Assembly: GCA_010645155.1 (NCBI GenBank)
Contig: CM021312.1
Coordinates: 2,776,160-2,840,159 of the forward strand
Source of the DNA: Tigriopus japonicus
Taxonomy: Eukaryota; Arthropoda; Copepoda; Harpacticoida; Harpacticidae
Direction: 5' to 3'
DNA: 64,000 nucleotides
Within the stretch, counting starts at the first letter, position 1, and each line of letters begins with the position of its first letter. The translations under genes and the position numbers were made by a program. The notes under the pieces were generated by a model, which saw only the letters and a program-made list of their open reading frames with translations, ran no database searches and was not told the origin of the DNA. Shown here in pieces: positions 56,401 through 64,000 of this stretch.

Positions 56401-57652
56401 TCTTCCCTGGCAACATCCAGCCTTGTTGCACTTTTGCAGAAATTGGGCCGATTTTCAAACCCATTTGTCTCGTCAACCCATTGAACGAGATTCGCTCTAC
56501 AGACAGTCACAACCGGTACCCACGTACCCACTCAGATACACACACAAAGTAAAGTCACTCCTAATCCTGGCTTCCGTTGCGTGTCTGGAAGCTTTAAACG
56601 CGATTAGATGAAGTAGATGAAGTGTGTTTTGTGCAGAGCTGGGTTTGCCAAATGGGTTCGTTCACCTCGTCTCAAGTCAACCCAAGGGATTCGCTATTGT
56701 TCATTGAGCCTAATGAACGAAAGGAGCCTAGTAATCTGTTGCCTGACGAGTCTGGCGACACATCATCAAATCTCGCGATCTTCAAACATACGATGGTTCA
56801 AATCCACCACGTTGGCTGCCCTCACTAATAAAGATCTAGTAGTATACTCTTCTCAAAGTTACACGACATGATGCAGAGGAGTGAGAGGAAGAGAAGAAAA
56901 GAAGCAGAAGGAACATTTGGCAATGATGGACGTATCAAAAAGGAAGTGAATTCACATCCCATTACATTCTTCAATTTGTTTCGAAAACATCCGAACCGTT
57001 ATCTTATGGCTGTTCTACACTGATTTCGATGCTTTTACTTTTACAGCTCGGGCCGAATCGCGTTTACAACGCTTCCGAGTTCCAAACACATTCCTTCATT
57101 CCTCCAGAGTCTTCCTGGTTCTCACATGGCTTTTTGGAGAACTTGGATAAGATGTACGTAAGGTGATGTTGGGTTGGTGGGTGGTAACCAGAGAGCTTGA
57201 AGAATGGAGGGAAAAAGAAGGTGCTCATCTTTTCCCTTTTCTTTCAACTCGCGACCAACCCTGGGGTGAGTTGGCCAGAACAAGTCAGTTTCTTTGAACG
57301 AGCTTCCACCAGACCAGAAGTGAGCTCAAAGACGAAAACCCGAGCGAGACCCACAAGGGGTACCTACGTACAGTATATACGTACGTACAGAACAACACAG
57401 AGAACGGAGCGAGAGAGCTCTCAGACTATGTTGAGGTGTTTCTCCGACGTCACTCAGTCGCACAAACCACCCTCCGTGACCTACTTTTTCAGAGAGTACT
57501 ACCAACACCACGTTTGAGTACCTCCTCAGGTTGTTCAATTCTCAGTTGCCAGGGCGTTGTTAAAGTGGAGAGACGAACCGTGAAGAAACGCTCGGCGCTC
57601 TCATCCCTCTCCCTCTCATTCTTTCTCTCCCCGCCCTCCAAATCAGGAAGGA

Positions 57653-57688
<36 letters not shown>

Positions 57689-60600
57689 AACGAAGACGTA
57701 GGAAACAAAATAGCACCTTGCTGGACATAAATTTTAGGGTGGGCCAGAATACAATTTCCTTTGATCATGGGTAATCGCGGAGTTAGTCATGTAAATAGAT
57801 CTCAATTGCTATACGGAGACGTACGTAGAATCTGACCAAGTTGCCACTGACAGTTTTCATTAAGCAAGTCGAGTCTAGTACAAGGAAATTTATTAATTTC
57901 TGACAACCTTTCGACTTCAGATTTGAAAAGTAAGTTGTAAAAACATTTGTTCGTGTGTTGTCCATTGCTCAAACTTTGGATCTTAATTTTGCCATTCTCC
58001 ATAATATGATAGAATACAACGCGACACTATTTTGCAAAAATGACCAAATAAACACTAAAAAATGTTGCTTTAGACAAAAAATAAATAAGACGATTTTGTT
58101 TCAAAGATGAACATGGTATAGTGCGTCACAGAAAATCGTTGAAACAGCTTTTATCAATGATAAGTAAAAGCCAAATTAAGTGGGAAAAGTTACCTAAATA
58201 CCAAAATCGACCGTCTAAACAATTAGTTTCATTGAAAACCATGATTAAATTTATGCCTTAGCAATCAGATGAGATGAAGACTTGATAATGAGAAATTATC
58301 GTGGAGATGGAGTGGGCTACCGTAAAGGAACAGTATGTTTAGAGAAAGTGACAAGTTATTCATCAAGACAATGATTAAGGTCACGGGCTTTAATGTTGAA
58401 AAATGAAAGCGCGAATACGATATTAGATATACGCAATATTGTACTCATATTTTTTTCCACGACTTGCAGCGGCACACTACATAGATTCACGATTTAACAC
58501 TTGTTTTGCACGCTAGCACAACAATAGTCATGGAACATAACAATCAAAATGTTAAAATACAGCAAATATGCATCTCTATGATCTTTTTCTTGTCTGCTGG
58601 TTGAAACCTTAGTCTCTTTCTTATGTTGTTACTCGCACCGTAAGGAGAAAGAAATGTCAATATTACTCAAAGTCCTCCAAATACAGCCATTCGAACTTAT
58701 TTCAACAACTCCTATCTCTTCATTGTGCAACTACTTTACTGAGTCACAGAGGTTTCTCTGCAAGCAATTTTCTTATCGCTATCAATCCGAAATCTTGAAG
58801 ACCTGCAAACAATTGCATGAATCCTGGTAAATCGTTCGTTTAGAACATTTTGCAAGAACTTGTGGCTTCTACATATGAAATCAGTACACAAAATACTATG
58901 TAGACTTGCCATTTAGCTTCTACTTTACATAAGCTCAAGCCTTGAAGACTGAACAGTTGGGAGTTGATCCCTCCATTTTTAGAGGATTGTCTGAGAGGTT
59001 GACTGGTCTGTCAATCAAGGGATTTAGCCTCACAAAAGAGGAATCTCGAACCAAAACCAACTGTTTTCTTTACAACCAGTGACAACTGTCATGCACAATG
59101 GCTATCGTTGGTTACCATGGCTATTTCACAATAACTGACTCCCGTCTCTCTCGGCCAATTTCGACCAACTAAAGGAATTCGAGCAAGACGTGGTCGCTAG
59201 AGGGCCAAACCATTTGATGTTCATGGTTCAGGTAGAATCTCAACCACCTATTCATTGCAAACCTAGCGAAAAACGCCATCTGCCTTCTGAAGGGTGAACC
59301 AAGCTCACCTGAAACAGGTATCGAGAACAAAGTCAGTTCCTATTTTTTTCTTATAATCATGTGAAACCCTTGAATCATTTTCCTCTATAGGAGGTCTATT
59401 TGCAGCACTTTATGTTCATACCTCATGTTTACAATTATCATGTTTACAATTATCAAAGCAAACCAAGCCGACATCAACATACACTGGCCAAAGATTCCCT
59501 CATGGGACCTTTTCTCCACTTGTGATCCGTTCAAGAGAAACTACGGGTTCATTACCCTCCACCAAGTAATGAAGAGTACAGTGCTCCGTTCTTTCGTTCG
59601 TACGCAGCCCTCTCGCGTTGTTCTGTGCACGTTCGGTAAGGAAGGCCGAGTACTGAATAATGCCTACTAGTGGTCTCCGTGGCTCGAGAGCGGCCTAATA
59701 CGACTATCATCATCTACCCAGGCTTTTTTTACTCGAGGCCGATGGGAGCGCTGGCGACGGAGGGGCAAACAACTCCTCGGCGGAACTACAAACACACACG
59801 CACGCACTCGGACGATCTGAGTACTACTAATACGTGCATTGTACGTACTAGGCATTGGATAAAGGCCAACGGCCTTCCAGACTTAGAAAGCTTCGACGAT
59901 CTTGAGAGAAGGCACAAGGAAAAAGTGAACCATCGGTAATGGCTTTCCCGCTGGTTGCTAAGACCATTCCACCACTGGTTGTTTGATTTCCATCTTAATG
60001 TTGTTGAAAGCAAAGTGGCAGAGGAATCTACAAGGATCCCACATTCTAGGGGTCCATGTGACGATATTTGCTCAAACAGAAGATAATCGAGATCAGTAAA
60101 CACCTACATCCACACATCCTGGACGAAAGCATCCCTCTGGAGAGGTTTATTCATACTTGAGTGTTTCAACGTACACTCAAAGAATCAATAAACAAGAGCC
60201 AATGGTGGTCTTTTATTATGAGAGGCCATGGTAGGCTTGAATGGTTTTCAGTTCTTTGAAAGCATATTATCATTTGTGCCCATAGGATCATTTGTTATAG
60301 TGATACTGATAGGTTCACAAGCCAAGATGATACGGCTTGTTTGTTAGATAGAAAAAAGGGGTATCTGTAAACCATAAGGGTAAGCCAACATTGCGACAAA
60401 AACGCCTTGGCGAGGACGCAACAGAAGTCCCTCCATGCTACTCAAGCAACCCTCTATCCTCACTCGTGAATGCCTGACGGCTTGGACGGTGTGGAAAAAG
60501 CCTTTAAGCTAATCTGAACATGGACCTGAAACAAGTCTTGGAACAGGGTAAGCTGTCGGCAAGGAAGAGGTGGTAGAACACAAACCCTAGTAGCCCCTGG

Positions 60601-63600
60601 TACTCCATACATTGGTTTAGACTATTGGTAGCGAGTGCCTCAGTATTACTGTCGGTGAAGGTGCTTGTTTGGTGGTGGAATCACATGGAACAGCCAAGAC
60701 TCCTCCTCATCCAACAGTAGTAGAAGTACAGTAGCTTGCTGTCAGCATTTCCAAGCCAAAAAGGGGGAAGGGGAGAGATTCTAGGGGGAGAAGAGGGGGA
60801 GGGAGGCAAGAAGGCATGATGATGATCCATAGATCAGGGCTGGTGGTTAGATTATGAAAGCTTGTTACTCTCCTCCAACAAGTTTGAGGAGTTCTTGGAT
60901 AAGAATGTTTTCAAAAATATCCCACTGCGATATCATAAAAGGGGCCAAAGGTTAGTAAATGTATCAAAAGGAGGCTCAGTAGAGTTCGTTCAGAATCTGG
61001 GTTTGCAAGTGGGGATCTATGTTTCCCTACACATGAAGGAAGGAGATATTACGAGAAGTCGGTAGAGACGAGGAAGAGGAGGAGGAGGGCTGCAGAATAC
61101 TTTGGGGAGAAGGAGTTGGAGAGGGGAGATCTCGAAATGTTGCCTAGGCATTCCCCATATCACGTTCGGCACTCTTGTCGGTTCAGCTCGAGTCTCTTAC
61201 TAACTTGCCTTCTTTTGAAGACTTGAGGCAGGCATGAAGGGTGGCCTTATCCAACAGGGACTAGGGAGAAGAACGCAAACGAGGGTGAAACACAAGCAAG
61301 AGGGAGGGGGTAAGAGAAAGAGAAGTATTGACGCTCCAACAGGGTTGTGGAAGGAGGTAGTCGGCAGTATAGGCACAATATTCTCTCTCTCTCTCTTCCC
61401 CCTTATCGGACCCCTTCTTTCCACTATACTTGGATAAAAGTATAGAACTCGCCCAAGTCTTTGCTGACTCTCAGTCAGTGTCCGTTTGAGGTGGGGGAGG
61501 ATTTTTTGCCAGTGGCTTGGCAGCTTCAGCCTCTCATCAGCTGTTGGGAACCAAGCTGTTCCTTCCCATTTCCAACTCTTTTTTGCTCCTCTAAAAGGAC
61601 ATGCAGATAGAAAGAGGAGGGGGTGGGAGTCGCTTTTACGACGTGGTTTATGATGTCCTCTTCGAGTGATTCAAATGTGATGAGGCATGGGATGACTTTT
61701 TAAAGACCTGATCAGAGAATTCCAATCGGGGCTTTTGCTGATGCAGGTATTTTGAAGCTGAAGGTGTCCTGTCTTGGCTGATTGAGCTAAAATCGCTCTT
61801 TTTTACTTTCTTTCTGGCATCTCATGAGAACTTTTCTCAGTTGGCCGGCGCAGATAATTTCAGAGTGCAGATTCAAATGCACTCAAGAGTGTCCACGTTG
61901 TCGCTTCAACTTCCGAACAACATGACCTCTGAAGAGTGAGTGGCCTTTGCTTTCGACGAGTCCAAGTTGAGTGCAAGGAACAACATCTTTCCACCTATAA
62001 ACGAAGCTAGACAAGGTAGAGTTGGATCAAACAAGTCCTGTCTGACAACTCAAGACAATCTGCCAGTTTTCCGGGCCCGTGCAAAAAAGAGACTCTTTGG
62101 GGGTCATTCCCCTTTGAGAATGTGTATCGTGAGGAGCGTTGCCTATGCACAATGGAAAATTGTAATGTTGTAGTGCAATGAGGAGTGCTGGCATGCATCA
62201 AGTATTCTGTACATACAATTAAGCCTGTTCCAAAGTACTTTAGGGATTCCTTATCTATTTGACCCAGGGACCTTTGATCCTTTTCTGATGGGCTACGTGT
62301 GACAATGAATACACGTGAACAAGCAGGAAGTTGATGTGTTCTGTTTTACCAAGAGCCATAGATAGATCAAATCTCAAAAATAAACAATTTCAAGTACTTA
62401 AACAAAATCTTTAAAAAAACTGGTTAGTACAATGTCCAACAACCCTCTGGTCATCTTGGAACAGCTTTTTTAATGGTGAGGATAAGACAGCGGTCGGTTT
62501 CTTTTTCTGGTCAAACTGAATTGCAGCAAATGAGCTCAGTCTTGACAAAGATTTTTTGCCAAAGAGTCTTAAAAAGTAGGTCAACTTGGCTGCTTGGTCA
62601 GTTGTTTGTGTACGAAGATTGCGATCCGCAAAATCATCTATAACCCTCTGCAGTTCAAAAGTCATAAGCGCATCTCAATAAGTTATGATGACTGAATGTA
62701 GTTATGTCACATGCCAGGACATTCACCTAATCAGCAATGAGTTACTAGCCATAGGGAGCTCCTAGCATGACTTCAAGCAGCAACAAAAAGATAAGAACTT
62801 GTCTACTGGAATGTCTCCACCATCCAGGAAATGTTGCCGTGAAGCAAGGAATTCATGAAGAGACAAGCCAATTGGAAATGGGTTCATTTGTAGAGCTCAG
62901 AGCTGTATTGCCTTTATGATGCCTTCACAGACAGGTTTATGGCTCACTTTGCGAAGCTCATTAAAAGATCCAGGTGAACCAACCTCCCGTCTGCAAAAGC
63001 AACTGTGTTTGTATTGATATGCCTTGGCAATGACAATGCAAATTTCGCACCAAGCTATCAATACCCAAAAGACCTTGTCAAAAAGGGGGTCGCAGATCCA
63101 ATTTTAATTACTAATGTCTGTCAGGCAAAGGGTACTTGATCAAAGAGAAAAGTGGGCTATACCTTTTATCGATCCTTGTGATGCTATACTTGGTCCACTC
63201 CCACCTCCACCACCTCCGCCTCCTCCTCCGGGTGAGGCCATGAGCCCACTCATTGGGGAGCCCACAGAGTTTGTCGTTGAGTTATTTGAATGACTGTGAT
63301 TGAACGGAATTTCTCCACCCACGCTACCATGGCTGTCTCCGCCGTTGATCTCCAGCTTTATAGAGGCTTGGTGTTGGAGTTGTTGCTGTTGCTGTTGGTG
63401 CTGTTGTTGTTGTTGCTGTTGTTGTTGATGCTGTTGATGGTGGTGCCAAGCCTCTAAGAGTGATGCTCCACCTCCTCCTCCTCCTCCACCTGATGTGGAA
63501 GGAACTGGCGAGGGTGTGCCTGGCTCAGACTTGGCATTGGACCCGTTCGAAGGAGTCATGTGATTTGGAAGGCGGTACCCAGATAGGGTCATCCAGTCCA

Positions 63601-63847
63601 TGACTGACTGGGAGTGGCTCAGAGGAAGGTTCTGAGGATTGTAGTTCCTAAACGAGGCAGAGGCCGAAGCTGACCATTGAGAGGTAAAGGCAGAGACAAT
63701 TGAGTCGGTTGTGGAAGGGCTGGTGGGTACAATGGAGACTGAAGTGCTAGACGTAGAACCCTCTGGCCAATCTGATGAGGCTGTTGATGCTTCAGTGGCA
63801 GCTGAGGATTGATTCGAGGTAAAATGGTATCCTGAGTTGGAGAACAT
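31229..63847 (-). CDS. Hr3: Nuclear hormone receptor HR3 (ROR orthologue, NR1F4), distal isoform
   Basis: This is a ligand-regulated or constitutive transcription factor of the ecdysone cascade that binds AGGTCA half-sites as a monomer. The distal isoform exons are 63847-63163, 40708-40481, 34468-34267, 34180-33846, 32985-32548, 32424-32285, 32212-32080, 31875-31648, 31576-31420 and 31343-31229. They sum to 2661 bases (886 aa), and every junction is GT-AG and in phase. The DNA-binding domain begins [13 protein letters not shown] with P-box [11 protein letters not shown]. The ligand-binding domain covers about 630-886 and ends in an AF-2 helix LHRELF, the same pattern as vertebrate ROR LYKELF. 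The junction [12 protein letters not shown] is the one I know from the Drosophila HR3 N-terminus. Two other N-terminal exons (44.2 and 41.1 kb) share the same donor phase. The long introns (22.5 kb and 6 kb) contain the regulatory sites described below. Confidence 0.93.
32548..34180 (-). CDS. Hr3: HR3 hinge exons
   Basis: Exons 34180-33846 and 32985-32548 encode the long hinge between DNA- and ligand-binding domains. The first is Ser/Thr/Pro-rich and ends GGGDLSATA; the second contains [12 protein letters not shown], a match to the SUMO-type motif IKQE, and Gly-rich stretches. Phases agree on both sides (2 in, 1 between, 1 out). The intron between them is about 860 bp. Confidence 0.88.
34267..34468 (-). 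CDS. Hr3: HR3 C-terminal extension exon of the DNA-binding domain
   Basis: This exon opens with [19 protein letters not shown], the conserved extension that lets ROR/HR3 monomers read the A/T-rich bases 5' of the half-site, then an alanine run and a Ser-rich hinge. It joins SRD from the zinc-finger exon 6 kb upstream and ends in phase 2. Confidence 0.95.
37777..37800. repeat. (GA)n dinucleotide repeat
   Basis: A GA run of about ten units lies in the HR3 region between the zinc-finger and C-terminal-extension exons. It could bind GAGA-type factors. Confidence 0.85.
38270..38293 (+). repeat. Hairpin followed by T run
   Basis: GAGGCC, loop AGCA and GGCCTC are followed by AG and six T. The shape recalls an RNA 3'-end hairpin or a Pol III terminator, but no RNA gene is recognised upstream. 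Confidence 0.4.
40481..40708 (-). CDS. Hr3: HR3 zinc-finger DNA-binding domain exon
   Basis: The exon encodes both C4 zinc fingers in one piece: [21 protein letters not shown], then [20 protein letters not shown] and [13 protein letters not shown]. All eight zinc cysteines are present and the P-box EGCKG gives AGGTCA specificity. It starts in phase 1 (first codon completed as Ala), which accepts the G left by each alternative N-terminal exon. The only difference I notice from insect HR3 is in the second finger (RQKNC). Confidence 0.97.
40939..41113 (-). CDS. Hr3: Candidate third N-terminal exon of HR3
   Basis: An open frame from an ATG at 41113 ([10 protein letters not shown]) to a donor after 40939 (AATG then GTAGGC) ends in phase 1, the phase required by the zinc-finger exon only 230 bases downstream. 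The peptide is Met/Pro/His-rich ([27 protein letters not shown]) and ends much as other HR3 A/B regions do. It could be a separate first exon, or an internal exon entered through an acceptor at 41097 (TGTGTGTAG) or in TTGAG near 41106. Transcript support is needed to choose. Confidence 0.55.
41232..41419 (-). CDS. Possible extra 5' coding exon of HR3
   Basis: The ATG at 41419 opens [20 protein letters not shown], and the frame runs to a GTATGT donor after 41232 in phase 2. That phase fits the acceptor at 41097 of the next candidate exon, giving a continuous 115-residue N-terminus into the zinc fingers. No family resemblance confirms it, and the frame extends further upstream without a stop to 41575. 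This is weak and based on frame and splice signals only. Confidence 0.3.
43537..44212 (-). CDS. Hr3: Proximal alternative N-terminal exon of HR3
   Basis: The frame begins [17 protein letters not shown] just inside a splice acceptor (CTACAG ending at 44216) and runs 225 codons plus one base to a donor GTAAGT after 43537, phase 1. The join reads [12 protein letters not shown], so the exon belongs to HR3; the isoform would be 883 aa. It includes an acidic-hydrophobic patch ([14 protein letters not shown]) suited to transactivation, then Ser/Thr/Pro-rich sequence. It cannot follow the distal exon in frame (a stop follows at once), so it needs its own leader. A GTGAGT donor 45 bases upstream of the acceptor suggests a short 5'UTR exon near 44.3 kb and a promoter just beyond. 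Confidence 0.85.
44216..44800 (-). promoter_or_regulatory. Likely 5'UTR exon and promoter zone of proximal HR3 transcript
   Basis: A 45-bp GTGAGT...TACAG intron candidate (44260-44216) places a non-coding exon just above 44260 on the minus strand. The sequence beyond, to about 44.8 kb, is free of recognisable coding sequence. No TATA box is evident. The placement follows only from the acceptor in front of the proximal exon. Confidence 0.3.
45151..45169. repeat. Perfect 8-bp GC-rich inverted repeat
   Basis: CCCTGGGA and TCCCAGGG flank a three-base loop. Each arm also resembles the EBF/Collier core TCCCNNGGG. It lies in the HR3 long intron. Confidence 0.6.
45611..46019. repeat. Identical 107-bp sequence on both sides of an assembly gap
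   Basis: Positions 45611-45717 and 45913-46019 are the same 107 bases, each preceded by a CAA repeat (one base differs there). Between them are 179 Ns (45718-45896). The left copy stops exactly at the gap. This looks like one locus placed twice because the contig ends overlap, not a biological duplication. Confidence 0.9.
45718..45896. other. Assembly gap (179 N)
   Basis: A run of undetermined bases lies inside the HR3 long intron, next to a (CAA)n tract that probably broke the assembly. Confidence 0.99.
46392..46411. repeat. (GGT)n trinucleotide repeat
   Basis: A GTT/GTG/GGT trinucleotide run lies in the HR3 intron. Confidence 0.8.
48750..48760 (+). promoter_or_regulatory. Tandem AGGTCA site, ROR/HR3-type response element candidate
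   Basis: AGGTCAGGTCA preceded by an A-rich stretch (CCAAA) has the form of a monomeric ROR/HR3 or E75 element: an A/T-rich flank with an AGGTCA half-site, here overlapping a second half-site. It lies in the long HR3 intron, so auto- or cross-regulation is possible. A match of this length can occur by chance. Confidence 0.3.
49294..49306. promoter_or_regulatory. Ecdysone response element candidate 1 (IR-1)
   Basis: AAGTCA, one spacer base A, then TGACCT form an inverted repeat of nuclear-receptor half-sites with one-base spacing, the EcR/USP geometry. One half is perfect and the other has one mismatch to AGGTCA. It lies inside the intron of HR3, an ecdysone-induced gene in arthropods. Confidence 0.45.
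49399..49455. repeat. (CT)n and (CA)n simple repeats
   Basis: A CT-rich dinucleotide tract runs into a short CA tract within the HR3 intron. Confidence 0.85.
51526..51549. repeat. (CAT)n trinucleotide repeat
   Basis: Eight consecutive TCA units lie within a longer CCAT/CGC-rich stretch in the HR3 intron. Confidence 0.9.
55804..55816. promoter_or_regulatory. Ecdysone response element candidate 2 (IR-1)
   Basis: AAGTCA, spacer A, TGACCA: the same left half and spacer as candidate 1, with one mismatch in each half-site relative to AGGTCA/TGACCT. It lies 6.5 kb nearer the distal HR3 exon. Confidence 0.4.
57647..57690. repeat. (GAAA)n tetranucleotide repeat
   Basis: About ten GAAA units lie in tandem in the HR3 intron; their translation produces a spurious Lys-rich frame. 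Confidence 0.95.
63163..63847 (-). CDS. Hr3: Distal N-terminal exon of HR3 with polyQ/polyG
   Basis: The ATG at 63847 is preceded immediately by an in-frame TGA, so it is the first possible start. The 228 codons are Ser/Thr-rich, then contain an eight-Gly run, a His/Gln tract (HHHQQHQQQ...) encoded mostly by CAA and CAG, an IKLEINGG stretch and a second run of about ten Gly. The exon ends SQGSIK in phase 1 at a GTATAG donor. GSIK followed by AQIEIIPC is the join known for insect HR3, which assigns this exon to HR3 across 22.5 kb. The tracts make length polymorphism likely. It is near the window edge, and its promoter lies within the last 150 bases or beyond. Confidence 0.85.
63378..63440. repeat. 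CAA/CAG repeat coding polyGln/His in HR3
   Basis: On the plus strand this is a (TTG/CTG)n run; on the coding strand it encodes a mixed Gln/His tract of about 20 residues. Confidence 0.9.
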
Positions 63848-64000
63848 TCACAACACCAGGAGAGTATCACTTTTTCGTAGAACACGCCATCGAGGGTTGG
63901 ATTTCACTGAATCTGGAAAGTATACTACTCTCTGGCAAAATCAGAGACTCACAGGCATACTACACTCAGGAACCAATCCAACTCGGTTCACAATATGATC
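63848..64000 (-). promoter_or_regulatory. HR3 distal 5' flank (partial)
   Basis: This is sequence upstream of the distal start codon, cut by the window edge. It would contain 5'UTR and perhaps promoter; no distinctive element is evident. Confidence 0.3.

Larger units (their letters stand above)
44801..63139. other. HR3 long intron, no other gene recognised
   Basis: About 18 kb lie between the distal exon and the proximal promoter zone. I searched both strands for conserved frames and splice-linked exons and recognised none. Most open frames are microsatellite translations or short chance frames. Structured items inside (gap, simple repeats, two EcRE-like sites, one tandem AGGTCA site) are listed separately. 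Regulatory or non-coding RNA content cannot be excluded. Confidence 0.6.

Noticed and set aside
56795..56805. tRNA B-box-like GGTTCAAATCC
   Set aside because: No matching A box, acceptor stem or cloverleaf can be drawn around it; the T stem has a mismatch and the would-be 3' acceptor strand has no 5' partner.
57436..57774. Lys/Arg-rich 112-codon frame
   Set aside because: It is the translation of a (GAAA)n microsatellite.
38034..59847. Recurrent palindrome TACGTA (for example 38034, 39306, 45349, 55346, 57155, 57378, 57822, 59842)
   Set aside because: The total over the window is about what a six-base word gives by chance; the clustering in the right half is suggestive but not strong enough without a count-based test.
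1..64000. CRISPR arrays, phage, bacterial operons or ribosomal RNA
   Set aside because: Nothing of the kind is visible; gene structure is spliceosomal throughout.

Overview
This is eukaryotic nuclear DNA from an arthropod-like animal. Coding genes are split by very short GT-AG introns (about 39-110 bp, with a few long ones). The nuclear receptor in the right half is the single-copy ecdysozoan ROR orthologue HR3. Compact introns and one HR3 locus suit a crustacean, possibly a copepod, but species cannot be settled from this window.

Layout. 1-4.67 kb: no recognisable gene; it holds a pair of inverted CRE/E2F-like repeats. 4.67-6.76 kb (+): RECQL (RecQ1) helicase, 4 exons, 632 aa. 7.88-10.78 kb (+): WIPI2/Atg18 PROPPIN, 8 exons, 473 aa. 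Convergent with it at 11.1-12.85 kb (-) is an XK-related (XKR/CED-8 type) membrane protein, 2 exons, 556 aa. Behind it on the same strand lie VPS13 (13.2-23.25 kb, one uninterrupted 3347-codon frame) and the tRNA-splicing endonuclease catalytic subunit TSEN2 (23.47-24.36 kb). 24.4-27.27 kb is gene-free and AT-rich and contains a roughly 1-kb imperfect foldback. 27.27-28.97 kb (+): a six-exon multi-spanning RING-H2 E3 ligase of TRC8/RNF139 type. From 31.2 kb to the right edge (-) lies the HR3 gene. Its DNA-binding and ligand-binding domains are encoded by nine exons between 40.7 and 31.2 kb, and at least three alternative N-terminal exons (63.8, 44.2 and 41.1 kb) all end in the same splice phase. 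Most of 35-63 kb is HR3 intron with microsatellites, candidate hormone-response elements and one assembly gap.

How the genes relate. WIPI2, XKR and VPS13 belong to linked membrane biology: phagophore PI3P sensing, lipid scrambling and bulk lipid transfer. Vertebrate VPS13A is known to bind XK, so tandem neighbourhood of VPS13 and an XKR gene is the most striking arrangement here. TSEN2, VPS13 and XKR are also packed head to tail (222 and 352 bp between coding regions), with 3' splice acceptors just upstream of the VPS13 and XKR starts. That allows either 5'UTR introns or a trans-spliced polycistronic unit. HR3 is an ecdysone-responsive transcription factor in arthropods, and its long intron carries two close matches to the ecdysone response element.

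All exon models were built by hand from splice signals, reading-frame continuity and family resemblance. Internal exon totals divide by three for every gene given, which supports the models.
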